From a virus: DNA of 60,785 bases. The number at the start of each line of letters is the position of its first letter. Positions within the stretch are counted from its first letter, which is position 1. Of the stretch, positions 35,779-42,430 are shown piece after piece. Position numbers and translations under genes: made by a program. The DNA is taken from IMG/VR virus record IMGVR_UViG_3300010885_005045, positions 1 through 60,785 of that record; one strand, given 5' to 3'. Below the pieces are notes generated by a model. The model saw nothing but the letters and a program-made list of their open reading frames with translations. It was not told the DNA's origin and ran no database searches.

Positions 35779-36008
35779 TGGCACTAACTATCATTGATGC
35801 ATTCTTTAATAGCGGGGAGGTTATTGTTCTGAGACAGATCCCTAATGAACAAGGTGGTGGATGTCGTATGTATCCACTACATGATCCTTGTAATAACGAG
35901 GACTTTATCTGCACTCAGTCAGCGTTACTATACCTTGATGGTTACAAGGTGAAGTATAATATCAAGTCGAATGATACCACCATCTATGTCACAAAGGATA
36001 CAGCATGA
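35778..36008 (+). CDS. Early protein, unknown
   Basis: A 76-residue protein, mixed beta/loop, with Cys in GGGCRMYPLHDPCN and FICTQ. The stop of the previous gene overlaps its start by 1 bp; its own stop overlaps the next start by 4 bp. Confidence 0.62.
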   Translation: MALTIIDAFFNSGEVIVLRQIPNEQGGGCRMYPLHDPCNNEDFICTQSALLYLDGYKVKYNIKSNDTTIYVTKDTA

Positions 36009-36256
36009 ACGAAACAGAAGTAAAGAAGATGTTGACTGCGGCACAAGCGTACATTGTATATCTTGAGAAGAAGGAACTTACTCTCTTGTCAAAGGTTCAT
36101 GAGTTAGCAGGTGAGGTTGGTAAGTTAGACAAGACTAATGCTATGCTTGTCAAGTCTAATGAAGACTTGGCTGCGAAACTGAATTACTTTAGGGCTTGTA
36201 ATGATAATCAAGCCAACCTTATTATCCAACTACGGAAGGACTCTCATGTCTGGTGA
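36005..36256 (+). CDS. Early coiled-coil protein, unknown
   Basis: An 83-residue, almost fully helical protein with heptad-like Leu/Val spacing (ELAGEVGKLDKTNAML). Similar in design to the next gene and probably its diverged paralogue. Overlaps the next gene by 11 bp. Confidence 0.62.
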   Translation: MNETEVKKMLTAAQAYIVYLEKKELTLLSKVHELAGEVGKLDKTNAMLVKSNEDLAAKLNYFRACNDNQANLIIQLRKDSHVW

Positions 36257-36485
36257 TATTAAGAAGATGATTGTTGATCTGACTGACCTGATTACGGAGT
36301 TAGTCGAGGCTAATACTCGACTAGAGACTGCTAATGCTATCCTTAAGACGGGCAATGAAGGGTTTACTAATACCCTTAAGTATTATGCCGCTACTGTTGG
36401 CAAACTTGAGGAGCAGGTTGAATCACTTAAGAAGACTATCAATAAGATGAATGGTGTTAGTAAGTGGACGGAGGTAGAAGTATGA
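36246..36485 (+). CDS. Early coiled-coil protein, unknown
   Basis: A 79-residue helical protein starting at the ATG at 36246 behind GGAAGGA. The region ANTRLETANAILKTGNEGFTN aligns by eye with the KTNAMLVKSNEDLAAKLNYF region of the previous gene, pointing to tandem duplication. Confidence 0.6.
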   Translation: MSGDIKKMIVDLTDLITELVEANTRLETANAILKTGNEGFTNTLKYYAATVGKLEEQVESLKKTINKMNGVSKWTEVEV

Positions 36486-36604
36486 GTATCTTTCTACCAT
36501 GTATCGGTGGTATGATTGGTGTGCTCATTGTAGCATGCCTACTGTACTGTGTTGAAGAGAACAAAGCAATCAATCGAAAGGACTCTGATGGAAGTAACTA
36601 TTAA
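36482..36604 (+). CDS. 40-residue membrane peptide
   Basis: MSIFLPCIGGMIGVLIVACLLYC is one membrane helix, followed by a short charged tail. The ATG overlaps the previous stop (ATGA). Unknown role. Confidence 0.5.
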   Translation: MSIFLPCIGGMIGVLIVACLLYCVEENKAINRKDSDGSNY

Positions 36605-36812
36605 AGGAGAGGATGTGCTAGTAGTACTCGCTCTATTGCGGGATACTATTGTTGATAATGCTCAGGAACTACATGCTCGTGAGCAACAAGACTATGATAC
36701 TCCTGCAGAGTATGAGATTGCCCATATGGGTACTGTCTTTACGATTAGTGTGATGGCTTCAATATATAGTAAGATGTTTACTAACATGGTGTATCCGGAG
36801 GCTACGCAATGA
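36588..36812 (+). CDS. Early protein, unknown
   Basis: A 74-residue helical protein. The ATG at 36588 is preferred over an upstream GTG because AAAGGA lies 6-11 nt before it. Contains HAREQQDYDTPAEYEIAHMG. Confidence 0.58.
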   Translation: MEVTIKGEDVLVVLALLRDTIVDNAQELHAREQQDYDTPAEYEIAHMGTVFTISVMASIYSKMFTNMVYPEATQ

Positions 36813-36991
36813 CACTATGGCAAGTCATGATCATATACGATGATCAGTATGAGATGTTACAGAAAGAATCTATGAGTCTATGGGCTGTGGATAAACTTGA
36901 TGTGATCATTAGCATTGGATACATCTATAGCAAGCGTACTAAAGAACACTTGCGTTCAGTAATCTTTGAGGAAACAACAGATGACGAATGA
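36809..36991 (+). CDS. Early protein, unknown
   Basis: A 60-residue protein, 4-bp overlap with the previous gene. Has the short beta-helix-beta look (WQVMIIYDDQYEM) common in small phage early proteins. No motif. Confidence 0.55.
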   Translation: MTLWQVMIIYDDQYEMLQKESMSLWAVDKLDVIISIGYIYSKRTKEHLRSVIFEETTDDE

Positions 36992-37190
36992 TTATAAAGT
37001 ATTGGAACCGTATGATATTGTCCTTGTGTATACACCTAAGGAAGATACTGAGAACTCAGTTGGTGCCGAGGTTGAGCACACCTTCTTAGTCTACGCATAC
37101 TCACCTGCGGATGCTGTTAGGGGGCTGAAGCAACTGTTTGCAGGTGTTACAATTATTGCTGTTATCTTTGGGTCTGAGTCTCCTCCATAA
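36981..37190 (+). CDS. Early protein, unknown
   Basis: A 69-residue protein starting at the ATG at 36981, behind GAGGA. Beta-rich with EHTFLVYAYSPADAVRGL. Overlaps the previous gene by 11 bp. Confidence 0.58.
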   Translation: MTNDYKVLEPYDIVLVYTPKEDTENSVGAEVEHTFLVYAYSPADAVRGLKQLFAGVTIIAVIFGSESPP

Positions 37191-37198
37191 GGATCTAC

Positions 37199-37390
37199 AT
37201 GAAAGTAAAGAAGAAGAAGCAGAAGAAGGTGACTACTACTCCGTGCCATGTGGTTCGGATGAATGGTCAAGTAAAGATTATCTTTGATAGTCTGTATGAC
37301 GCTAAGCGTTATGCCATTACGCTTGGGTTGACATATGCAGGTGCTGATATCGACCTATACTCCTACCCTATGGTAAATCCAGAATGGTGA
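37199..37390 (+). CDS. Basic early protein, unknown
   Basis: A 63-residue protein with a strongly basic N-terminus (KVKKKKQKK), suggesting nucleic-acid contact. The start follows AAGGATCTAC. Confidence 0.58.
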   Translation: MKVKKKKQKKVTTTPCHVVRMNGQVKIIFDSLYDAKRYAITLGLTYAGADIDLYSYPMVNPEW

Positions 37391-37394
37391 ACCG

Positions 37395-37544
37395 ATGAGA
37401 ATTCTAATTGTTGTAGAGATTAATGATATCACTGATATTGAATCTCAGGCTGCTGATAATGCATTGATGATGATTACGGATGCAATGCAACACTTTCCCT
37501 ATTCATGGTATGTTGATGAGGTAATCCAAGATGAACAAATCTAA
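37395..37544 (+). CDS. 49-residue early protein, unknown
   Basis: MRILIVVEINDITDIESQAA... is beta-alpha-beta-like with an acidic C-terminus. It overlaps the next gene by 14 bp. RBS weak (GTGAACCG). Confidence 0.48.
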   Translation: MRILIVVEINDITDIESQAADNALMMITDAMQHFPYSWYVDEVIQDEQI

Positions 37545-37740
37545 GTATGTTATCGTTCAAGCCCTGTGTAAGGGTGAGATGTGGTATAATGTTATAGTGG
37601 ATGGAGTATACACTAATGGATTCAGAGATAAGTGTGATGCCCTGTCCTATGGATGGTGGTATACAACTCATGGTAAAGAGGTTGCCAATGGGCAACAAGA
37701 CTATATGGATAGGACTTGTATTAACATACAAGGATCCTAG
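37531..37740 (+). CDS. Early protein, unknown
   Basis: A 69-residue protein with Trp/Tyr-rich beta pattern (YGWWYTTHGKEVANG). Ends just before phage promoter P2. Confidence 0.55.
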   Translation: MNKSKYVIVQALCKGEMWYNVIVDGVYTNGFRDKCDALSYGWWYTTHGKEVANGQQDYMDRTCINIQGS

Positions 37741-37797
37741 ATGGGATCCGATATGCGCCGGGGAAACACAAAGTCTTGCACTATCGGCACTCTGCCG

Positions 37798-37814
37798 AAT
37801 AGTTGGGGCTACTA
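37798..37814 (+). promoter_or_regulatory. Putative phage RNA polymerase promoter P2
   Basis: Exact AATAGTTGGGGCTACTA, followed by TAAG. It lies in a 95-bp gap upstream of a gene block that includes the tRNAs and the polymerase gene itself, which would give self-amplifying transcription. Confidence 0.75.
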
Positions 37815-37835
37815 TAAGTACGAAAGGAACTTGGG

Positions 37836-38099
37836 ATGAGAATTAATAATCACACTTACACAATTTATAGCGAGTCACATGGTAACATTGATGTAGACTT
37901 TAGTATACAATGGACTATTCAAGATGGTGAGTGGGAGATGGGTACTGTACATATTCATGACTTCTATCCTACTATAGTTGACTATAGTGAGGTAAAAGAA
38001 TTGTTAGATAATGTTATTGAAGAGTTGAACTTCAACCCTCTTACACCTTATCGCGGTGAAGAGGATACCTATGATACCTTACCATCAGGAGCAGACTAA
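37836..38099 (+). CDS. Early protein, unknown
   Basis: An 87-residue acidic protein with beta strands then a helix (VDYSEVKELLDNVIEELNF). First gene after promoter P2; RBS GAAAGGA about 10 nt upstream of the start. Confidence 0.62.
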   Translation: MRINNHTYTIYSESHGNIDVDFSIQWTIQDGEWEMGTVHIHDFYPTIVDYSEVKELLDNVIEELNFNPLTPYRGEEDTYDTLPSGAD

Positions 38100-38311
38100 T
38101 GTCACCCTCTACTACAATCATCTCTGATAACATTAAGTTTATTAAAGAAGTGGCTGATGTCTTTCATTATTGGATCGAAGATCCTAAGAAGAGGGATGAT
38201 GCTCAGCGTATGTTAAATGAGTTTGATACTATGACAGTCGATAAGTTTTATCTTACTGAAGATGAAGAATTGTTTATTAACCAACTTGACCACCTACTGG
38301 AGACACAATGA
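38099..38311 (+). CDS. Early protein, unknown
   Basis: A 70-residue acidic helical protein; 1-bp overlap with the previous gene and 4-bp overlap with the next. Confidence 0.58.
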   Translation: MSPSTTIISDNIKFIKEVADVFHYWIEDPKKRDDAQRMLNEFDTMTVDKFYLTEDEELFINQLDHLLETQ

Positions 38312-38523
38312 AGACTGATATTGAAACTGCTGTTGCTACTCTTGTTGACCTGATTACTAAGGACTTGACGGATAAGATTAACCTTATCTGTGAGCACTCT
38401 ATTACTGCCTACTTGGATAGTAATGACTGTCGTTACCTTATCAAGGATAGTGTTAGTGAGCAAGTAACCACTCTCGTTGAAGATCAGATCTCTGATATGT
38501 CCCTCTCAATTAGTATCGACTAA
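38308..38523 (+). CDS. Early protein, unknown
   Basis: A 71-residue acidic, helical protein (TAVATLVDLITKDLTDKINLI). Coupled on both sides. Its helical composition is compatible with a small binding protein. Confidence 0.58.
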   Translation: MKTDIETAVATLVDLITKDLTDKINLICEHSITAYLDSNDCRYLIKDSVSEQVTTLVEDQISDMSLSISID

Positions 38524-38735
38524 TGGATATCATCACCGCATATATGATTGTCCTTCTTACTGAGAAGGGTATTGATGTTGGTGAGGTTCCCGCTGATAAG
38601 TTTGATGCGTGGACTAAGAATATGCATGCTAATTTTAAATCGTATGTTAGTGGTATGATCCCTGAAGATTGGTATATACCACCAACTTATGAATGGACTG
38701 ACGAACTACCTGATATTAATGGAGAAGAAGACTGA
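38523..38735 (+). CDS. Early protein, unknown
   Basis: A 70-residue acidic protein ending in a Trp/Pro/Asp-rich tail (WYIPPTYEWTDELPDI). Confidence 0.58.
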   Translation: MDIITAYMIVLLTEKGIDVGEVPADKFDAWTKNMHANFKSYVSGMIPEDWYIPPTYEWTDELPDINGEED

Positions 38736-38956
38736 TGATAGAAATTCCGCTACTGATTCTTATGTTTGGATTTATTGCACATGTTGTTATCAATATTGTT
38801 AGTGACATCTTAAGTCGTAAACATTATGATACTCGACTGCATGAAGTGAATGAACGATGTGATGGTTTGATTAAGTGGTGTCAACTATTAGACAACCAAC
38901 TTAGTGGTATGCGTATGGATAACAGAACTGTCCCTCTCAAGAAGAAGAAGAAGTAA
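38735..38956 (+). CDS. Small membrane protein with coiled coil
   Basis: A 73-residue protein with an N-terminal membrane helix (IPLLILMFGFIAHVVINIV) and a helical tail ending in a lysine run. Directly before tRNA-Ile. Confidence 0.58.
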   Translation: MIEIPLLILMFGFIAHVVINIVSDILSRKHYDTRLHEVNERCDGLIKWCQLLDNQLSGMRMDNRTVPLKKKKK

Positions 38957-38960
38957 ACAG

Positions 38961-39036
38961 AGAAGGGTGGCTGAAACGCAGTTATAGCGCACACCTTATA
39001 AGTGTGAGTATGTGGGTGCAACTCCCGCCCCTTCTA
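38961..39036 (+). tRNA. tRNA-Ile (anticodon TAT)
   Basis: A complete cloverleaf: 7-bp perfect acceptor AGAAGGG/CCCTTCT, D stem GCTG/TAGC, anticodon stem CACAC/GTGTG with loop CTTATAA, variable loop AGTAT, T stem GTGGG/CCCGC with loop TGCAACT (non-standard second base), discriminator A. No encoded CCA. Reads ATA, a codon that is rare in many bacteria. Confidence 0.85.
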
Positions 39037-39049
39037 TTAAAGGAATCAT

Positions 39050-39220
39050 ATGGCTCTACATACTATAGTAGTGTTCCCCGATGGGGAAACTTGGAATACA
39101 ATCAATGGATGTTATATGTGTGTCGTAACTGATGAGCAGTTTAATAATCTTTGTAGTGGTGTTGCATATCCCCGTGATATAGAACCATTGATTCACATTC
39201 AACTACATGAAGGAACCTAA
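39050..39220 (+). CDS. Early protein, unknown
   Basis: A 56-residue protein with RBS AAAGGA 6 nt upstream. Starts just after tRNA-Ile; stop overlaps the next start by 1 bp. Cys-containing GCYMCVVTDEQ segment. Confidence 0.52.
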   Translation: MALHTIVVFPDGETWNTINGCYMCVVTDEQFNNLCSGVAYPRDIEPLIHIQLHEGT

Positions 39221-39444
39221 TGATCTTACCCGACTTAGATGCTAATGAAACTATCTATGAGACTGCTGATCGTATGTATGATTGGCTCCGTCTTCATGGG
39301 TTTGCTGTTACTATACTTACGCCTGATGATTTAGAAGTTGAACCTAAACAAGATAAGATTAATACAGAAACAATCGAGCTTGAGATGCAAGCCGCTGGTC
39401 TTAACTACATCGAATGGATTAAGGAAGGATACTACAATGACTGA
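39220..39444 (+). CDS. Early protein, unknown (paralogue pair, first copy)
   Basis: A 74-residue acidic protein. ETADRMYDWLRLHGFAVTIL, then TPDD and AAGLNYIEWIK, aligns with AYSWIRKQGYAVAMW, TPEE and TAGYEYINEMK in the next gene. Confidence 0.6.
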   Translation: MILPDLDANETIYETADRMYDWLRLHGFAVTILTPDDLEVEPKQDKINTETIELEMQAAGLNYIEWIKEGYYND

Positions 39445-39715
39445 TGTCTTTGTGTACAATAAGGATGAAAGTATTGAAGAGAATGTATACCAAGCATACT
39501 CTTGGATTCGTAAGCAAGGGTATGCTGTTGCTATGTGGACACCTGAAGAGATGACATTGGATCCTAAGCATTACAAGGAGACTGATGGGTATGCTCAGTT
39601 CAGAGAAGACCATCTTGAAAGTGCAATGATTACTGCGGGTTATGAATATATTAATGAGATGAAGCGTGTTCTCTCTATTGATCCTAACTATGAGGAAGAT
39701 GATAATGAAGATTGA
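39437..39715 (+). CDS. Early protein, unknown (paralogue pair, second copy)
   Basis: A 92-residue acidic protein from the ATG at 39437, behind AAGGAAGGA. Recognisable paralogue of the upstream gene, with a short insertion in the middle. Confidence 0.6.
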   Translation: MTDVFVYNKDESIEENVYQAYSWIRKQGYAVAMWTPEEMTLDPKHYKETDGYAQFREDHLESAMITAGYEYINEMKRVLSIDPNYEEDDNED

Positions 39716-40133
39716 TATTGCTAAGCAATGGGTTGATGCTCTTAAGTCTGGTACTTATCAACAAGGAACAGGTAAACTACATGCCACAGATATTAATGGG
39801 ACATGTATGTACTGCTGCCTTGGTGTGCTGTGTGATCTGTATATGCAACAGAATCCTGATGAGTTAGATGTTAAGGTTGTTACTCGTAAGTCAGATGTAT
39901 TCCTTCAACACACTCAGATGTTGAGTATAGGTGATGACTCTATTACTGTCTATGATAATGATAGTCTTGTGTTACCATTGCGTGTTCGTGAATGGGCAGG
40001 TATGAGCGATGCTCTTGGACGATTCATTGATAGTGAGTCACATGGACAAGACTCTTTGGCAGAACTGAATGATCATGGTATGTCATTCGCTGCACTTGCG
40101 GATGTTATTACTGAACATGTTGATGAACTTTAA
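39705..40133 (+). CDS. Conserved phage protein of unknown function
   Basis: A 142-residue protein starting at the ATG at 39705 (behind GAGGAAGA). TCMYCCLGVLCDLYM is a recurring signature of a widespread phage family. It continues with a central LPLRVREWAGM and a C-terminal ALADVITEHV helix. Function unknown. Followed by the tRNA cluster. Confidence 0.68.
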   Translation: MKIDIAKQWVDALKSGTYQQGTGKLHATDINGTCMYCCLGVLCDLYMQQNPDELDVKVVTRKSDVFLQHTQMLSIGDDSITVYDNDSLVLPLRVREWAGMSDALGRFIDSESHGQDSLAELNDHGMSFAALADVITEHVDEL

Positions 40134-40139
40134 ACCACT

Positions 40140-40213
40140 GTCCTTGTATCTCAATTGGATAGAGGCATCGGTTTCTACCCGATAGGTTACTGGTTCGAGT
40201 CCAGTCAGGGACG
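40140..40213 (+). tRNA. tRNA-Arg (anticodon TCT)
   Basis: Acceptor GTCCTTG/CAGGGAC (one G-T), D arm TCTC/GAGG-type, anticodon stem ATCGG/CCGAT with loop TTTCTAC, variable AGGTT, T stem ACTGG/CCAGT with loop TTCGAGT, discriminator G. Reads AGA, common in the phage genes. Confidence 0.9.
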
Positions 40214-40216
40214 CTT

Positions 40217-40271
40217 TGGTAGGTGCATATACAATAGGCTTTGACCCTATCATGCTATGTATTCTACCTAT
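40217..40271 (+). ncRNA. tRNA-like remnant between tRNAs
   Basis: GTAGGT (40219-40224) pairs with ACCTAT (40266-40271) and an internal ATAGG/CCTAT stem has a 7-nt loop CTTTGAC, which would read as anticodon TTG (Gln). D and T arms are absent. It may be a decayed tRNA or a processing spacer. Confidence 0.35.
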
Positions 40272-40344
40272 GGCACGGTAGACCAATGGCAGAGTCTACA
40301 GACTTAAAATCTGTGTAGTGTGGGTTCGACTCCCACCCGTGCTA
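40272..40344 (+). tRNA. tRNA-Leu (anticodon TAA), short variable arm
   Basis: Acceptor GGCACGG/CCGTGCT, D stem of three pairs, anticodon stem ACAGA/TCTGT with loop CTTAAAA, T stem GTGGG/CCCAC with loop TTCGACT, discriminator A. The variable loop is only 5 nt (GTAGT), unlike the long arm of bacterial tRNA-Leu. The anticodon would read TTA. Confidence 0.78.
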
Positions 40345-40349
40345 CTATA

Positions 40350-40421
40350 GGGATTGTAGCTCAATGGTAGAGCAGTCGGCTTTTAACCGATTGGTTAAGA
40401 GTTCAAGTCTCTTCTGTCCCA
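40350..40421 (+). tRNA. tRNA-Lys (anticodon TTT)
   Basis: Acceptor GGGATTG/CTGTCCC (one T-T mismatch, one G-T), D arm AGCTC...GAGC, anticodon stem GTCGG/CCGAT with loop CTTTTAA, T stem AAGAG/CTCTT with loop TTCAAGT, discriminator A. Reads AAA/AAG. Confidence 0.85.
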
Positions 40422-40439
40422 CTAAGAAAGGATACTATC

Positions 40440-40709
40440 ATGGTGTTTGATACTGAGTTAGAGAAACTAATTAACGCAATTGTTATTATCGAATGGGAAG
40501 ATATCTCTGGGTATGCTGACTCATGGATGGATAAGAAAGACATCTATGATATGCACCCTCATCAATGTATAAGTATTGCTAAACTCTATGAGTGTAATCA
40601 AGAGTACATTACTGTTGCTGCTACTTGGGATGATGTTGGTTCTATTGTATCGGATGTTAATTGCATACCGATTGGCTGTATAAAATCTATTAAGAAGGTA
40701 AAGATATGA
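40440..40709 (+). CDS. Early protein, unknown
   Basis: An 89-residue acidic protein with RBS AAAGGA. Beta-alpha pattern, Cys at HQCISIAKLYECNQE and NCIPIGCIKS. Follows the tRNA cluster; 4-bp overlap with the next gene. Confidence 0.6.
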   Translation: MVFDTELEKLINAIVIIEWEDISGYADSWMDKKDIYDMHPHQCISIAKLYECNQEYITVAATWDDVGSIVSDVNCIPIGCIKSIKKVKI

Positions 40710-41008
40710 ATGAGACATTCACTAAGACATTAACAATTGACCAAGATAATTATACTGTGCTGCAGTTTATGCTTATTGAACCATCTCGTTTCAGTGAGCC
40801 TGAAGCGGTGTATGATGTGGTATTCTCCATTCTCAATGTGAGAAATGGCGAAGTTAATTCAATGAATCAGCGTATTAGTATTAAGGATATTGAATCACTA
40901 TGGACTATGCAATGGGATTGCAAGCGTACTTATGAAGCAAGACAAAAGCAAATGGCTGAAGAAAGAACTCAAGCCAAAGAAGAAGTTACCTCCGTACAAG
41001 CGGACTAA
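40706..41008 (+). CDS. Early protein, unknown
   Basis: A 100-residue protein with an N-terminal beta region and a C-terminal charged helix (TYEARQKQMAEERTQAKEE). No motif recognised. Confidence 0.6.
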   Translation: MNETFTKTLTIDQDNYTVLQFMLIEPSRFSEPEAVYDVVFSILNVRNGEVNSMNQRISIKDIESLWTMQWDCKRTYEARQKQMAEERTQAKEEVTSVQAD

Positions 41009-41062
41009 GATACGGCATCTTGATACACAAGACCGTGATGAAGAGAACCCTAAAGGAAACTA

Positions 41063-42043
41063 ATGGCACATAACATTACAGATACTGATGGTGCAGTCTA
41101 TAGTAAGACTGCCGCATGGCATGGACTTGGCTTGGTTATTCAGGAAGATATGTCACCTACTGAGGCAATGAAGATTGCTGGTCTTGATTGGACTGTTAGT
41201 AAGGTTGGTCCAGTAACCGCAGGTGATGCTACCTCTGATGACTACAATGCTATTGTTCGTAGTGACAACAATGCTATCTTGTCTATTCAATCACCTGACT
41301 ATCAGATCGTACAGAATAGTGAAGTCTTTGAGATGGCATACAATCTTGGTGCTGACATTAAGATTGAGTCTGCTCTAAGTATGGGTGGTGGTAAGCGTTT
41401 GGTTGTCTTGTGTAAGACAGGAGAGATTGATGGTGTCAATGGACATGATCCTATCGCACAGTATATGGCACTCATTAACAGTCATGATGGTACTCTTGCT
41501 GAGCAAGCACTACCTACTACTGTTCGTATCGTATGTCAGAATACATTGAGCATGGCTATGGCAGGTGGTAAGAAGTCCTTCCGTATTGTACACTCAGGTG
41601 ACATGAAGAAGAAGCGTGAGGCTATGGCATCAGCCCTTAAGTTCTACGCTATGTCCGGTAAACTCTTTGAAGATAAGGTACAAACTCTTGTTCGTAAGGA
41701 ACTTACTAAGTCAGAGATCCAGAAGTTCTGGTTGGATGTATGGGGTATGGTTGAAGAGCCAGTTGTGGCTAATCCAACATTACCCGATGACTATGAGAAC
41801 TATCTCCGTGCTACTGTAACCATCCGCAAGTGGGCTGATACCTTTGATGCTGAACGGGCTGAGTTAAATGGATGTAGTGCTAACCTTTGGCTTGCTGCTA
41901 ATGCAGTAACCAAGGAACTTCAGCATCGTATCCCTGCTCGTGGTCGTAAGCCATCGTTTGAATCGTCTGCCTTTAGTAATCTCCTTGGTAAGAATCAAGA
42001 GACTACTATGGATGTGATGAAGTTTGCACTCACCCTTGTCTAA
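41063..42043 (+). CDS. DUF932 (phage/plasmid-like) protein
   Basis: A 326-residue protein with the family's typical N-terminus: KTAAWHGLGLVIQEDMSPTEAM, then AGLDWTV, and NTLSMAM in the middle. DUF932 proteins are common in phages and plasmids; no biochemical role is established. The family usually measures 250-350 residues, so this is full length. RBS AAAGGAAAC. Confidence 0.85.
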   Translation: MAHNITDTDGAVYSKTAAWHGLGLVIQEDMSPTEAMKIAGLDWTVSKVGPVTAGDATSDDYNAIVRSDNNAILSIQSPDYQIVQNSEVFEMAYNLGADIKIESALSMGGGKRLVVLCKTGEIDGVNGHDPIAQYMALINSHDGTLAEQALPTTVRIVCQNTLSMAMAGGKKSFRIVHSGDMKKKREAMASALKFYAMSGKLFEDKVQTLVRKELTKSEIQKFWLDVWGMVEEPVVANPTLPDDYENYLRATVTIRKWADTFDAERAELNGCSANLWLAANAVTKELQHRIPARGRKPSFESSAFSNLLGKNQETTMDVMKFALTLV

Positions 42044-42051
42044 GGATTAAC

Positions 42052-42153
42052 ATGATCGAGTTTATTACTATCATGTTTGTTCTTATGTTTGGGATTGCAC
42101 TACTGTCTATTGCGTTTGCTGCTACTGTATCATTCTTTAAGGAAACACTATGA
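42052..42153 (+). CDS. 33-residue membrane peptide
   Basis: MIEFITIMFVLMFGIALLSIA... is one membrane helix, with the stop overlapping the next ATG (ATGA). RBS AAGGATT. Confidence 0.48.
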   Translation: MIEFITIMFVLMFGIALLSIAFAATVSFFKETL

Positions 42154-42413
42154 CAAAGACTAAGAAGGCTAAGAAGTATTACTATGTGTTCATCTTTGAT
42201 GGCACTGTTGATTACCTTGATGTCCGTGAGGATATCATGGATACTGATCCAACATTTATGACAGCCTATGAGGGATCGGGATATGCATTCTATAACAATG
42301 CGTTTGATATTAGCTTCAAGTGTACCCCTGCTGTATATAAACGGCTTGCTGCTTATGTCCGTAGGCATCATGGTGATGCACTTATCTCTGTTGATCGTTA
42401 CACGCAGGACTAA
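42150..42413 (+). CDS. Early protein, unknown
   Basis: An 87-residue basic protein with KKAKKYYYVFIFDG at the N-terminus and AAYVRRHHGD near the end. Immediately before the RNA polymerase gene. Confidence 0.6.
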   Translation: MTKTKKAKKYYYVFIFDGTVDYLDVREDIMDTDPTFMTAYEGSGYAFYNNAFDISFKCTPAVYKRLAAYVRRHHGDALISVDRYTQD

Positions 42414-42430
42414 CTTAACCAAGGAGATGC

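Noticed and set aside
41063-42043. Integrase or lysogeny genes
   Set aside because: The gene is DUF932; no integrase, repressor or attachment-site pattern was seen anywhere in the window.
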